A program made the translations under genes and the position numbers. A stretch of 33,217 nucleotides of DNA from a virus, in the IMG/VR virus record IMGVR_UViG_3300027822_000028, positions 1-33,217 of that record. One strand, written 5' to 3'. This document shows, in pieces, positions 14,566 through 21,754 of the stretch (position 1 is its first letter; each line of letters begins with the position of its first letter). The notes beneath the pieces were generated by a model. It was given only the letters and a program-made list of their open reading frames with translations. It was not told the origin of the DNA and searched no databases.

Positions 14566-14781
14566 CTAATGTACCTCCGTAATTTCTTGCCATCGGTCAA
14601 TAACTTCTTCGTCTATCAGGTCAAGTAATGCTGTCAATTGTTCTTCAACAAGTCCGAAAACCTTTTTACTTGGATCGTATAGTTGACAATATTGACCGTT
14701 TTCCATGTCCATGATAATTGTACTGTTCTCACCATCATGATAGATAAATACATCGGGGCGGTCTATGTTTAGTTTTGTCAT
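14566..14781 (-). CDS. Hypothetical acidic protein
   Basis: This 71-residue acidic protein begins MTKLNIDRPDVFIYHDGENS and ends with a helix (EEQLTALLDLIDEEVIDRWQ). It lies between the HTH gene and the exonuclease with a 4-base overlap upstream and no gap downstream. A strong site, GGGGAGGGAG, precedes the start. I recognise no family. The acid content would allow an inhibitor or DNA-mimic role, but nothing shows it. Confidence 0.65.
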   Translation of the reverse strand: MTKLNIDRPDVFIYHDGENSTIIMDMENGQYCQLYDPSKKVFGLVEEQLTALLDLIDEEVIDRWQEITEVH

Positions 14782-14954
14782 TTCTCTCCCTCCCCTAATA
14801 AATCAGTCAAAAATGCACTTGCTATCCCAGGAATATTGCGAACTCCCTGTTCCCATTTCTGAACTGTTGATACGGTTACCCCAAGTCTATGGGCCAATTG
14901 TTCTTGTGTAAATCCAAGTTTTTCTCTTGCATTTTTTAATTCTTCTCTTGTCAT
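14778..14954 (-). CDS. Cro/CI-type HTH regulator
   Basis: The 58-residue protein begins MTREELKNAREKLGFTQEQL and continues AHRLGVTVSTVQKWEQGVRN, the standard HTH_3 (Cro/CI/XRE) core: helix 2 at TQEQLAHRLG and recognition helix at TVSTVQKWEQG. There is no oligomerisation or cleavage domain, so it resembles Cro more than a CI repressor. AAGGAG precedes the ATG, and the promoter directly upstream holds a 19-bp imperfect palindrome that is a likely binding site. It heads the recombination operon and overlaps the next gene (ATGA). Confidence 0.88.
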   Translation of the reverse strand: MTREELKNAREKLGFTQEQLAHRLGVTVSTVQKWEQGVRNIPGIASAFLTDLLGEGEK

Positions 14955-14982
14955 GTTGTCTCCTTATGCTTTTTATACCTTA

Positions 14983-15011
14983 AAGATAGCACATTGTACT
15001 ATCACTGTCAA
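14983..15011 (-). promoter_or_regulatory. Leftward promoter P1 with operator
   Basis: On the minus strand TTGACA and TATCTT are separated by 17 bases. Between and over them, plus strand 14985-15003 reads GATAGCACATTGTACTATC, an imperfect palindrome (GATAG-n-ACA-n-TGT-n-CTATC). It serves the HTH-led operon. The element TAAAGATAGCACA is identical at promoter P3 (32013-32041). Confidence 0.75.
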
Positions 15012-15037
15012 GTTATAAAACAACTTTTTTTATCTTA

Positions 15038-15066
15038 TTGTAAAAAAAATCATATAGGTGTATTAT
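15038..15066 (+). promoter_or_regulatory. Rightward promoter for lysis cassette
   Basis: TTGTAA and TATTAT lie 17 bases apart; the -35 is weak and the -10 good. Transcription should begin near 15073, which makes the later ATG at 15112, with its own AGGA, the better start of the first lysis gene. Confidence 0.5.
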
Positions 15067-15111
15067 AAATATATGAATAATATACAAGATAGAAGACATG
15101 AGGATGCTAGA

Positions 15112-15372
15112 ATGAATAAGCTTGAAAAGAACCAGGAGAAAATGCAGGATGATATTGTTTATATTAAAACAAGAATTGATAATGGTTTTTCTACAAGTAT
15201 TCAATCGACTGAAGATAAGGTCAATTATATTGATCATCAAAACGAAATAGATCATAAAGACCTAAGATCAGATATTAAAGGTTTAAGCAAAAAGTTTGAC
15301 AAAATTATTTGGATGTTTGTAGCCGGAGCAATAGGAGTAATTATAAAAGATATTATAGAGAGGGCTTTATGA
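15112..15372 (+). CDS. XhlA-like coiled-coil membrane protein (lysis)
   Basis: From the ATG at 15112 (AGGA at 15101-15104) the protein has 86 residues; starts at 15073 or GTG 15058 are possible but would lie on or before the predicted transcription start. The chain is a charged heptad-like coiled coil (LEKNQEKMQDDIVYIKTRID, then EIDHKDLRSDIKGLSKKFDK) followed by one membrane helix at about 64-82 (IIWMFVAGAIGVIIKDII). This is the architecture of XhlA-type proteins, which work with holin and lysin in host lysis. The next gene starts within its stop codon (ATGA). Confidence 0.7.
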   Translation: MNKLEKNQEKMQDDIVYIKTRIDNGFSTSIQSTEDKVNYIDHQNEIDHKDLRSDIKGLSKKFDKIIWMFVAGAIGVIIKDIIERAL

Positions 15373-15845
15373 AGGTAATATTTACTTGGAAGAGCCTTAT
15401 CGTTATGAATGGAGTTACAGAAATTGCCCGATATCCGGCAAACTGTAATGTACGTAATGAGCTGAATGGTAAACGTAGAAAGGATGAAGTAGTTTATACA
15501 CTTCCTGAAAAAGGGAAACCTAAACCATATTTCCCAAGGGCCTTCCCTGGAGGGATATTTGAAATTACCGGTATTGAATACACAGAGGACGTTGAGTATG
15601 CTCCTGTAAAAATAAAAACAAATGCTACAAGAGAAGTATTCACATGGGACTTGAATACAGAGGGGAAGTATTGGGAACCAACTGGCAGAACACAAATAGA
15701 TACATGCTACTGGATACATTTCTATCCGGGAATATATTCGCTAGGTTGTATTCATATAGATGATATTTCAGATACGTTATCATTTGCACAGATTATCGAG
15801 CCTGTTTTAGAATATAATGATAAGGTTTTCTTGGAAGTATTATAG
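15369..15845 (+). CDS. Lysin candidate with L,D-transpeptidase-like (YkuD/DUF2778-type) motif
   Basis: The protein has 158 residues from the ATG that overlaps the upstream stop. The motif WIHFYPGIYSLGCIHI (115-130) has a histidine (H117) and SLGC (C127), in the order H...S-x-G-C found in L,D-transpeptidase-like enzymes that act on peptidoglycan. An upstream FPRAFPGGIFEITGIEY segment also fits the family. It lies between a XhlA-like and a holin-like gene, where the lysin is expected, and no other lysin (amidase, lysozyme, peptidase) is visible in the window. The H-to-C spacing is short, so an inactive relative or a DUF5675-like protein remains possible. Confidence 0.6.
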   Translation: MKVIFTWKSLIVMNGVTEIARYPANCNVRNELNGKRRKDEVVYTLPEKGKPKPYFPRAFPGGIFEITGIEYTEDVEYAPVKIKTNATREVFTWDLNTEGKYWEPTGRTQIDTCYWIHFYPGIYSLGCIHIDDISDTLSFAQIIEPVLEYNDKVFLEVL

Positions 15846-15879
15846 TAAATAAGGTGTTAGAAATAATAGGAGAAAACAA

Positions 15880-16401
15880 ATGGGACTAGGAACGGTAATT
15901 GGGGGGATATTCTCTAAAGGAGCAACTGACCTGGCCGGAGCAGCTTTTAACGGATTAGATGAGCTTATAACCTCTAAAGAAGAAATAGGGCAAATAAATA
16001 TAAGCCTGGAAGAAATAAAATCCATCAATACAAAAAACAGAATGGATTTTCAATTAAAAGGAAGAGAGATCGAGTTCAAGATAGCCGATCAAGAATATAA
16101 AGATAGGGAGTCTGCAAGAGAGATGTATATGAAAGACTCTTCCTTACAGAAGATCTTTGCTATTGTATTCTTAATTTCCTATGTACTTATATCGGCAGGA
16201 ATGATCGCTATGGTAATATCAATGGCTTTTTATAATCATACTATAGATCTCCCTGATTGGGGCGTTATGCTGATTAGCTCAGTATTTACAGCTATGAGTA
16301 GTAAAGTTAGTTCAATAACTGACTTTCTGTTCGGCGGATCTAAAGGTAAAGATGATTCAGATGCTAGATCAGCTCAAGCTTTCAAGGGGTCTCAAGGATA
16401 A
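15880..16401 (+). CDS. Holin (GTA/3TM-holin-like)
   Basis: The 173-residue protein has a glycine-rich N-terminus (GTVIGGIFSKGATDLAGAAF), a charged helix with KDRESARE (74-81), a motif of the 3TM/GTA-type holins, and two membrane helices at about 91-117 and 127-150. The C-terminus is hydrophilic (GGSKGKDDSDARSAQ). A good site, AGGAG, precedes the ATG. It closes the lysis cassette, where it would open the membrane for the lysin. A hairpin follows 25 bases later. Confidence 0.75.
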   Translation: MGLGTVIGGIFSKGATDLAGAAFNGLDELITSKEEIGQINISLEEIKSINTKNRMDFQLKGREIEFKIADQEYKDRESAREMYMKDSSLQKIFAIVFLISYVLISAGMIAMVISMAFYNHTIDLPDWGVMLISSVFTAMSSKVSSITDFLFGGSKGKDDSDARSAQAFKGSQG

Positions 16402-16426
16402 CCATAAGAGATTAGCTAAGTAATCC

Positions 16427-16444
16427 GGGGAGAGCAGGCTCCCC
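16427..16444. terminator. Hairpin between convergent lysis and replication operons
   Basis: GGGGAG (16427-16432) and CTCCCC (16439-16444) enclose a 6-base loop. Neither strand has a clear T-run. Its sequence, including the CTCCCCAAGA on the right side, is close to the hairpin at 11527-11546, the other convergent junction. The 123 bases between the genes hold nothing else that I can see. Confidence 0.4.
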
Positions 16445-16524
16445 AAGAAACAAGCATATAAACCGCACAGGCTAAATATTATACACTCTAATTTTACCAT
16501 TAACTTAAAAATCCCCTACTGGAT

Positions 16525-18075
16525 CTATTTTCTAAGCCTCTTGCTCATAGCATAAGTCCACCCGGATTTATAACCGAGTGCTTTAGCCATTGCCTTGACT
16601 TTATCGCTTGAACCCTCTCTATACAAAGCACTTATCATTGCCTTGTGGCGGCTCCCCTTGCTCATCTGTTGTAGTTTTATCACTTTACCCGCCAACTCAG
16701 TTATTTGACCCTCTGGCGTGATAGCTGGTAGCACTTCTGTAAGTATCCCCTCTATCTCTTTCGGCATTTTTCGACCTGCTTTATGCTCTCTGTCCGTATG
16801 TAGATCATAACCGCAATCAGGGCATGTATTAGGTTCACCAGGCCAGACTGCGAAACATTTAGGGCATACTGTGACTACAGGTTTTTCAAGTTGATCGCCT
16901 TTTTTACCTCTCTCCCTTGTATCTTGTAATGTCCATACAGGTTCATCGATCAAATGGCCGTGTATTTCATAATTTCCTGCAAAGTCTTGTATCCTTGCTA
17001 TTGGTTTTACTGACTGCCTGATAATTTCAAGGCGCTCTTCTCGGGTGCTATTATATTGATCAAATCCATCAGGCCATATAGGACGCAAAGTTCGGCCACC
17101 AAATTGTTTAAATAATACATAACTCATCATTTTGCGCATCATCTGTAAACCGACACAAGCTGGAACATCAAGACCCTCTCCAAGTACATCTACAAAAGTA
17201 ATACCCTGTACACTGCCTGAACTAAGACCGGCTAAAGCGTCAAACATTTGTTTTTCGTATTTTTTGCCACCTTGTATCATTACGAAATTCCAGTTTTTCC
17301 CTTTTTCCTTTGCTGCCTTCATATATTGCTCTTGAATAAAATGTGCGTGATCAAGAGAAACGCAAGAAATTATACACGGATATCCGTCCATGTATTCCTG
17401 GTAACTGTCAACTGCTGAACCGATAATCTGTTTTTTCTTGAAATGATCTTCCTGTTCTTTTTTGTCATAATCACCATTACTGCCTATATGGAATTTCGGT
17501 ATTTTTTCACCTCGCATCATATGAGGATAAACAAGCCAGCCTTCGTCAACTAAATATTTCAAGGGTAATTCAGATATCATGGTGTCAGCAAATGGGTGTA
17601 AACCCCTTCCATTAATTCGACCGTTTGGAGTTGCTGTAACAAGTAGGGTTTTTAAGTCAGGATTCTTCTGTTTATAATAATTAACAGCCCTACCAAAATT
17701 ATTTTCCTCGATCAAATGATGTGCTTCATCGTGTAAAATCCAATCAGGTGTAGGAATAGAATCAAGTCTATTTATAAGTGACTGAATTCTTGCAACCTGT
17801 ATTTTATGATTAGTTATTTTTTTACCAGCTGAGACTTCTGAAGTTTCAACGCCAAATTTCTTGTAAGTGTCACGGAGTTGCCTTTGGATTATTTGCTTGT
17901 GACAGATTGTTAAAACATTACGGTTTTTTTTCTGAGCTTGAGCTGCCCACCAGGCAAGGACTGAGGATTTTCCGGAACCAGTAGGGGCAACTATTGCAAC
18001 GGAATTTGAGCCGGATTTAAAGGCGTCAAGGGCGGGATTAATCATATGTTTAAATTGATAGGGGCGAAGGGTCAT
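16525..18075 (-). CDS. SF2 DEAH-box helicase with zinc ribbon
   Basis: From the ATG overlapping the previous stop the protein has 516 residues. Helicase motifs are clear: MTLRPYQ at the N-terminus (Q-tip), Walker A APTGSGKS (30-37), DEAH (116-119), TATP (147-150), a motif V-like GITFVDVLGEGLDVP and motif VI QFGGRTLRP. After the second RecA domain a Cys4 zinc ribbon appears (CPKC...CPDC), then a helical C-terminal domain. It resembles the phage SF2 helicases of the restriction-subunit/UvsW type, acting on branched DNA during replication and recombination. It is the last gene of the long replication operon, following a PAPS-reductase-like gene and a VRR-NUC gene. Confidence 0.88.
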   Translation of the reverse strand: MTLRPYQFKHMINPALDAFKSGSNSVAIVAPTGSGKSSVLAWWAAQAQKKNRNVLTICHKQIIQRQLRDTYKKFGVETSEVSAGKKITNHKIQVARIQSLINRLDSIPTPDWILHDEAHHLIEENNFGRAVNYYKQKNPDLKTLLVTATPNGRINGRGLHPFADTMISELPLKYLVDEGWLVYPHMMRGEKIPKFHIGSNGDYDKKEQEDHFKKKQIIGSAVDSYQEYMDGYPCIISCVSLDHAHFIQEQYMKAAKEKGKNWNFVMIQGGKKYEKQMFDALAGLSSGSVQGITFVDVLGEGLDVPACVGLQMMRKMMSYVLFKQFGGRTLRPIWPDGFDQYNSTREERLEIIRQSVKPIARIQDFAGNYEIHGHLIDEPVWTLQDTRERGKKGDQLEKPVVTVCPKCFAVWPGEPNTCPDCGYDLHTDREHKAGRKMPKEIEGILTEVLPAITPEGQITELAGKVIKLQQMSKGSRHKAMISALYREGSSDKVKAMAKALGYKSGWTYAMSKRLRK

Positions 18076-18809
18076 AGCGCACACATACATGGGATATTAT
18101 CATCAAGTTCTTCATCAGAGAATAATTCAATATTATCATCCAAATTCTTCTGCCATTCTTTTGCATATTCAGTCAATGATTTTTCTTTAAATACTGTATT
18201 ACCAATTTCTTTTTCTTTATCAATAGCTTTCTGAAAATACTCAGGGTAATACCTCCATACTCTTTTAAAATGTCCAATACCACCTTTAAAACAAGGTATA
18301 CAGTTATTATGTCTTAAATATTTGTAAGGTTCAGGTAAACATATTTTCCATTCTTTTTTGATAATACTTTTTACTGCATCGCTACTTAATCCATGTTTCA
18401 TTAGTGGATATCTAACTTTTCTACCTGAGTGTTCAATTCTTGCAGTTTGTCTTTGTATTCTTCGACCTTCTGAAATATCATAACCAATATATAAAGTAAA
18501 ATCCTCTGTTAATGATTTATAATATTTTTCCGCCGGTTCCTGTTTTAAGATTCTGCTACAAAATGGAATAAATGAAGATGGTAAGCATTTATTATCGTCT
18601 ATCAATTGCCATAAATTACGTCCATCATTAGCTTCTGTTATCGGTAGACCAATATAATCAGCAACCTGTTTTCTGAATCTATCAGCGTCAGGATGTTCTG
18701 CTTTTGGATTATTAAATAATAATATTGTATCATTCGGAAATTCTTGTGCAACTAACCAACTCATATAGGCTGATCCTGCACCACCTGAAAATAAACATAT
18801 ATGCTTCAT
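18072..18809 (-). CDS. PAPS reductase-like (PP-loop) protein
   Basis: The start at 18809 overlaps the upstream stop (TAATG) and has GGGAG in place, giving 245 residues. SGGAGSA (8-14) is the nucleotide-binding PP-loop of the adenine nucleotide alpha-hydrolase fold; C84 in FCSRILK and the pair C170-x-x-C173 (NNCIPCFKGG) are further typical positions. Phage members of the phosphoadenosine phosphosulfate reductase family are common, and their substrate is usually unknown. Roles in nucleotide or nucleic acid thiolation or modification are possible. Next to helicase and nuclease genes, a role in phage DNA metabolism is more likely than sulfur assimilation. Confidence 0.8.
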   Translation of the reverse strand: MKHICLFSGGAGSAYMSWLVAQEFPNDTILLFNNPKAEHPDADRFRKQVADYIGLPITEANDGRNLWQLIDDNKCLPSSFIPFCSRILKQEPAEKYYKSLTEDFTLYIGYDISEGRRIQRQTARIEHSGRKVRYPLMKHGLSSDAVKSIIKKEWKICLPEPYKYLRHNNCIPCFKGGIGHFKRVWRYYPEYFQKAIDKEKEIGNTVFKEKSLTEYAKEWQKNLDDNIELFSDEELDDNIPCMCAL

Positions 18810-19204
18810 TATTCTCCCTTCCACTCCCTCAACTCATAATCCTCATCAGAATCATTTTCACGGGCAACATAAGCTTTTCCGCCTATTTGTACACAATAAT
18901 TCAAATGATCTTTCTGTTCCTGGGTTAATTTTGAATACTTTTTAGTCTTTACTTCGATCATGCAGAACACCGGCACACGAACTTCTTTGTATTGCCAGTT
19001 TTCGTATTTCTGATAGGTTATAAATTCGAAACCTGTCAAGTCTGGGAATCCGTTTATCTTCCCAGGATATGGGCTGACCCGGATAATTTTATCTGAATGT
19101 AAAGCCCGAAAAGTACCTTGCATCATCTTGAATAAACGACCTCTTTTTTCGACTGACCATTTTTTTATGACTTCTAGGAGGATTTGTTCATGTTTAGAGG
19201 CCAA
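18809..19204 (-). CDS. VRR-NUC domain nuclease
   Basis: The 131-residue protein uses a TTG start with a very good GGGGGAAGG six bases upstream; no in-frame ATG lies nearby. The VRR-NUC pattern of PD-(D/E)XK nucleases is present: GFPDLTGFEF (52-61, D55), FCMIEVKTKK (80-89, E84 and K86) and KLTQEQKDHL (92-101, with the conserved Q). Stand-alone phage VRR-NUC proteins are probably structure-specific nucleases or junction resolvases. It overlaps the small ORF upstream and the PAPS-like gene downstream. Confidence 0.85.
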   Translation of the reverse strand: MASKHEQILLEVIKKWSVEKRGRLFKMMQGTFRALHSDKIIRVSPYPGKINGFPDLTGFEFITYQKYENWQYKEVRVPVFCMIEVKTKKYSKLTQEQKDHLNYCVQIGGKAYVARENDSDEDYELREWKGE

Positions 19205-19295
19205 AATATACCTTCCCCCACAAATAAATAAACGATCGGCGGTTAATTATTCCGGCTCTGTATTCACGGATTAATTGTTCTTGTCGTTTAGTCAT
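19194..19295 (-). CDS. Tiny basic hypothetical protein
   Basis: This 33-residue ORF (MTKRQEQLIREYRAGIINRR...) has a strong site, GGAGG, seven bases upstream, and starts in the stop of the gene before it (ATGA). Its 3' end overlaps the VRR-NUC start by 11 bases in another frame and supplies that gene's ribosome site. It is basic with aromatic residues near the end. Probably real; function unknown. Confidence 0.55.
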   Translation of the reverse strand: MTKRQEQLIREYRAGIINRRSFIYLWGKVYFGL

Positions 19296-19465
19296 TTAGT
19301 AGCCTCCAGTATTGAAATAGCTTTTTCTATATTATCAATTTTTTGTTTAGTTTCTTTTATCGCTGGATGTTCAGACATTAATTCATGTGTTAATATTGCA
19401 TAATTATGAAGTCTTGTTTTTAATGACCATAATTCCATTGTTAATATTTTTATACTATAATTCAT
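19292..19465 (-). CDS. Small helical hypothetical protein
   Basis: The ORF encodes 57 residues (MNYSIKILTMELWSLKTRLH...), nearly all helical, ending ETKQKIDNIEKAISILEATK, a possible coiled coil. AGGGG lies before the ATG. It overlaps the upstream gene by 11 bases and the next by four. No family recognised. Confidence 0.6.
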   Translation of the reverse strand: MNYSIKILTMELWSLKTRLHNYAILTHELMSEHPAIKETKQKIDNIEKAISILEATK

Positions 19466-19730
19466 TTAGTAACCCCTTGATTTGTCCCCATGATTTGCCG
19501 GTTGCTTTTTCTAAAACCTTCCTTGCAATATCAACTCTTTTCTGTGCTTCACCCGGAATATTAAAAAATGATTTATCTGTAGCTATTTCAATCAAAGCCT
19601 CAAGCATTTCATTTCTTTGGATCTCAAGGTCTCTGACTTCGTCTTTTGAACACACAAATTCCCCAGAGGTATCAGTTCCTGATAAAAAATCTTCTATCGG
19701 CGTTATCCCTAACTTCTCGATTATGTTCAT
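19455..19730 (-). CDS. Phage hypothetical protein with ATGKSW motif
   Basis: The 91-residue protein begins MNIIEKLGITPIEDFLSGTD. It has NEMLEALIEIATDKSFF and ends VLEKATGKSWGQIKGLL. The pairing of 'LLEALIE' with 'IEKATGKSWEEIK' is frequent in small phage proteins of replication regions, whose function is unknown. It overlaps both neighbours. The start has AAGGAG. Confidence 0.7.
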   Translation of the reverse strand: MNIIEKLGITPIEDFLSGTDTSGEFVCSKDEVRDLEIQRNEMLEALIEIATDKSFFNIPGEAQKRVDIARKVLEKATGKSWGQIKGLLNEL

Positions 19731-19855
19731 TTTATTCTCCTTGTAAATTTGCCTATAAGCTCATATATACCAATCATAAAATTGATAACATTCTGCCTAT
19801 CAACAATTCTTTGAGCATATTTTTTGGCTATTTTTTTTCTTTGCCTTTTATTCAT
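19727..19855 (-). CDS. Tiny basic hypothetical protein
   Basis: The ORF has 42 residues (MNKRQRKKIAKKYAQRIVDR...), strongly basic at its start, with a short hydrophobic stretch INFMIGIYELIG and a basic end FTRRIK. GAGGGAG precedes the ATG. It overlaps both neighbours by four or fewer bases. Such proteins could bind nucleic acid; no evidence beyond charge. Confidence 0.55.
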   Translation of the reverse strand: MNKRQRKKIAKKYAQRIVDRQNVINFMIGIYELIGKFTRRIK

Positions 19856-20067
19856 ACTATCTCCCTCACAATCGTCCCACCAAATACCGACTTGCAGGCA
19901 TGAATCAATGGCGTTATCTCACCTGCAGTCTCTTTAATAATTATCATTTCTTCCCGGGTATATTCCACATATCCCCGGGTTCCGAATTTCTTATAATCCT
20001 TAACAGTTAATATTTTACCATCGTATTTGATCGGCAAATCTAATATTTTGCTGTGGAATCGGGTCAT
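19852..20067 (-). CDS. Hypothetical protein
   Basis: This 71-residue protein (MTRFHSKILDLPIKYDGKIL...) looks like a small alpha/beta domain, with VKDYKKFGTRGYVEYTREEM near the middle and a GGTIVREIV end. It overlaps both neighbours by four bases. No known motif. Confidence 0.6.
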   Translation of the reverse strand: MTRFHSKILDLPIKYDGKILTVKDYKKFGTRGYVEYTREEMIIIKETAGEITPLIHACKSVFGGTIVREIV

Positions 20068-20285
20068 TTGTTAGTTGCCACCCATTTATCATATTGTTTC
20101 TCTACTTGTTCATATACAAAAGAGGGTATATCCATTTTTGTATTTGGGTTAGCTTGTTCATATAATATTTTTGAACAAAACAAAATTGCTTCTAACCTTT
20201 TAATTTGTATCATTTCTGTTTCTGAATATCGTTTTTCCAGTATTGCGACTACCATTCTGCAATTTGGACATTTTATTTTTTTCAT
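20064..20285 (-). CDS. Small protein with N-terminal CPNC
   Basis: The 73-residue protein begins MKKIKCPNCRMVVAILEKRY, half of a zinc-ribbon motif, with one more Cys later (ILFCSKILY), so a full Cys4 site would need dimerisation. The rest is helical. It overlaps its neighbours by four bases each. No function assigned. Confidence 0.6.
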   Translation of the reverse strand: MKKIKCPNCRMVVAILEKRYSETEMIQIKRLEAILFCSKILYEQANPNTKMDIPSFVYEQVEKQYDKWVATNK

Positions 20286-20539
20286 TGGTTTATCTCCTTA
20301 TCACATGCCAAAATAATCATGTGCGCAAAGTTCGCAATGTCGGCGGCTTCGTGGCGGATTTTTGCATAGTCTCTATTTATAGCAATTAGCTCATCAGTAA
20401 ATTCATGATGTTCTTCATGCAGTCTTATACATTTATATTCAAAAGGCATACTTTCCCAATCTTCCTTATGCTCATTTTCCTTCAACTTTTCCAATTGCGC
20501 TTTATTGCCTGCTTCAAGTAATTTGTTGTAATCTCTCAT
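20282..20539 (-). CDS. MazG-like nucleotide pyrophosphohydrolase-type protein
   Basis: The 85-residue all-helical protein has LHEEHHEFTDEL (40-51) and IRHEAADIANFAHMI (61-75), the E-x-x-E and E-x-x-D pair that binds magnesium in MazG-like hydrolases. The beginning, MRDYNKLLEAGNKAQLEKLK, is shared by many small phage proteins of this kind. Relatives hydrolyse nucleoside triphosphates or signalling nucleotides; substrate unknown here. It lies in the replication operon between two other short genes. Confidence 0.65.
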   Translation of the reverse strand: MRDYNKLLEAGNKAQLEKLKENEHKEDWESMPFEYKCIRLHEEHHEFTDELIAINRDYAKIRHEAADIANFAHMIILACDKEINQ

Positions 20540-20769
20540 AATTTATCCTTTGGTAAAAATAAGTTATAGCCATCTGATTCTAAAACAAGCATCCTTTGTT
20601 TTTGCCGACTATCCACGTATTTTTCATATGCTTTATAAGATTTTAAATCATTAGGCTTGAATATATCTCCTGCTGTATCTATATCATCAAGAAGATTCCA
20701 TAATATTTCTGCTCTGTCTTTCCAATCCAATTTTTTGTTTTCTAATTTGTATTTGTCTGTATCTCTCAT
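20536..20769 (-). CDS. Conserved phage hypothetical protein
   Basis: This 77-residue protein contains KKLDWKDRAEILWNLLDDID and ends LVLESDGYNLFLPKDKL, a combination common in phage genomes but without a known role. The chain is helical with a short hydrophobic C-terminal part. It overlaps the methyltransferase end and the MazG-like start by four bases. Confidence 0.7.
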   Translation of the reverse strand: MRDTDKYKLENKKLDWKDRAEILWNLLDDIDTAGDIFKPNDLKSYKAYEKYVDSRQKQRMLVLESDGYNLFLPKDKL

Positions 20770-21464
20770 AATTCCCCCTGCTTATAAGTTAATTTCTGTA
20801 TTTCCTTGGTGTCAAAAAGATCATTTTGCTGTATATGTCTTTGAAATCGTGCCTCATTATCACGACAATAATCAGGGTCAAGCTCACAGGATATAAGATC
20901 AAATCCCATGTCATAGGCTGCAATTCTGAATGATCCACTGCCTGAGTGAGAGTCGAATAATTTCATGCCCGGCTTTGCATAGTTTGTTAATAGCCATTTG
21001 TAGAGGGCTATTGGTTTTTGTGTGGGGTGGATTTTGATTACTCCACGTTCTGAATTCTTAAATGCTCCACACCATTGATGTCTAAAGATCTTTAGATTCC
21101 TTGGAACGTTTCCTCCTGTCCATGCCATTTCACCATCTGCAAACATACTTCCACCGTTTAATTTATCCCATATCACAGGAGCTTTGCAGTATCCTAGATA
21201 ATCAAGAAAATAATTACCTCCCCATATAACTTGACCTTTTGATATCCTTATAATTTTATTGAAATATTCTTGTGTCGGAATACTATCATCCCAATCATGG
21301 GATTTATTCTGAAATTTTCCGTGGTCTTTATCAGATTTATTTTCTATAGGATTCTTCCCATCAACTCCAATCCCATAGGGTGGATCAACTATACAAAGGT
21401 CAAATTCCCCATCCCGACAATTTGCCATATAATCCATGCAATCGCATAAAATCAGATCATTCAT
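20766..21464 (-). CDS. DNA methyltransferase (DPPY, beta-type motif order)
   Basis: The 232-residue protein has motif IV CIVDPPYGIG (24-33) before motif I LFDSHSGSGSFRIA (169-182), the circularly permuted beta-class order, plus HPTQKP (146-151). DPPY indicates transfer to an exocyclic amino group (N6-adenine or N4-cytosine). No restriction endonuclease of matching type is next to it, so it is probably an orphan enzyme that protects or marks phage DNA. Its ATG overlaps the SSB-like gene stop (TAATG). Target sequence cannot be read from the protein. Confidence 0.85.
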   Translation of the reverse strand: MNDLILCDCMDYMANCRDGEFDLCIVDPPYGIGVDGKNPIENKSDKDHGKFQNKSHDWDDSIPTQEYFNKIIRISKGQVIWGGNYFLDYLGYCKAPVIWDKLNGGSMFADGEMAWTGGNVPRNLKIFRHQWCGAFKNSERGVIKIHPTQKPIALYKWLLTNYAKPGMKLFDSHSGSGSFRIAAYDMGFDLISCELDPDYCRDNEARFQRHIQQNDLFDTKEIQKLTYKQGEL

Positions 21465-21742
21465 TAAAAAGGTATATCCGATTCATCTTCAACCGGCGTA
21501 CTTGTCTGCTGTGGTTCAGGCTTCCACGTGTCAACTGTGACGTAATACTCATTTCCATACTGATCAATTTCCCTTCTCTTAGACAGGATAAGTTTCAATT
21601 TCTTCTTACCCTGTTGAGTTGTAAATCCGTAATTCTTAAAATGGTCTCCGATACCGTCAAGATCAAGCATTATGTTAATAATACTGCCACCGTCCTGAAA
21701 GGTCTTTTTCTTTGCATTTCCTACATAAATCTTTTCTGCCAT
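21464..21742 (-). CDS. SSB-like single-stranded DNA-binding protein
   Basis: This 92-residue protein begins MAEKIYVGNAKKKTFQDGGS and has a short beta-rich body (IINIMLDLDG, KKKLKLILSKRREIDQYGNE, YYVTVDTWKPE) followed by a disordered linker (PEPQQTSTPVED) and the tail ESDIPF. An acidic tail ending in DIPF is the signature by which bacterial SSB recruits partners. The body is shorter than a normal SSB OB fold, but small phage SSB-like proteins exist. The position between the methyltransferase and other replication genes fits. The fold is inferred from tail and context. Confidence 0.65.
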   Translation of the reverse strand: MAEKIYVGNAKKKTFQDGGSIINIMLDLDGIGDHFKNYGFTTQQGKKKLKLILSKRREIDQYGNEYYVTVDTWKPEPQQTSTPVEDESDIPF

Positions 21743-21754
21743 AATCTTCTCCTA

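Noticed and set aside
15058-15111. Longer starts (GTG 15058, ATG 15073) for the XhlA-like gene
   Set aside because: They lie on or before the predicted transcription start; ATG 15112 has a well-placed AGGA.
15252-15719. Open frame of 155 codons on the minus strand opposite the lysis genes
   Set aside because: Opposes two well-supported lysis genes; low-complexity hydrophobic translation and no ribosome site.
16500-16524. Possible terminator just after the helicase gene on the minus strand (ATCC...GGAT then T-run)
   Set aside because: Stem of only four pairs; the T-run may be chance in AT-rich DNA.
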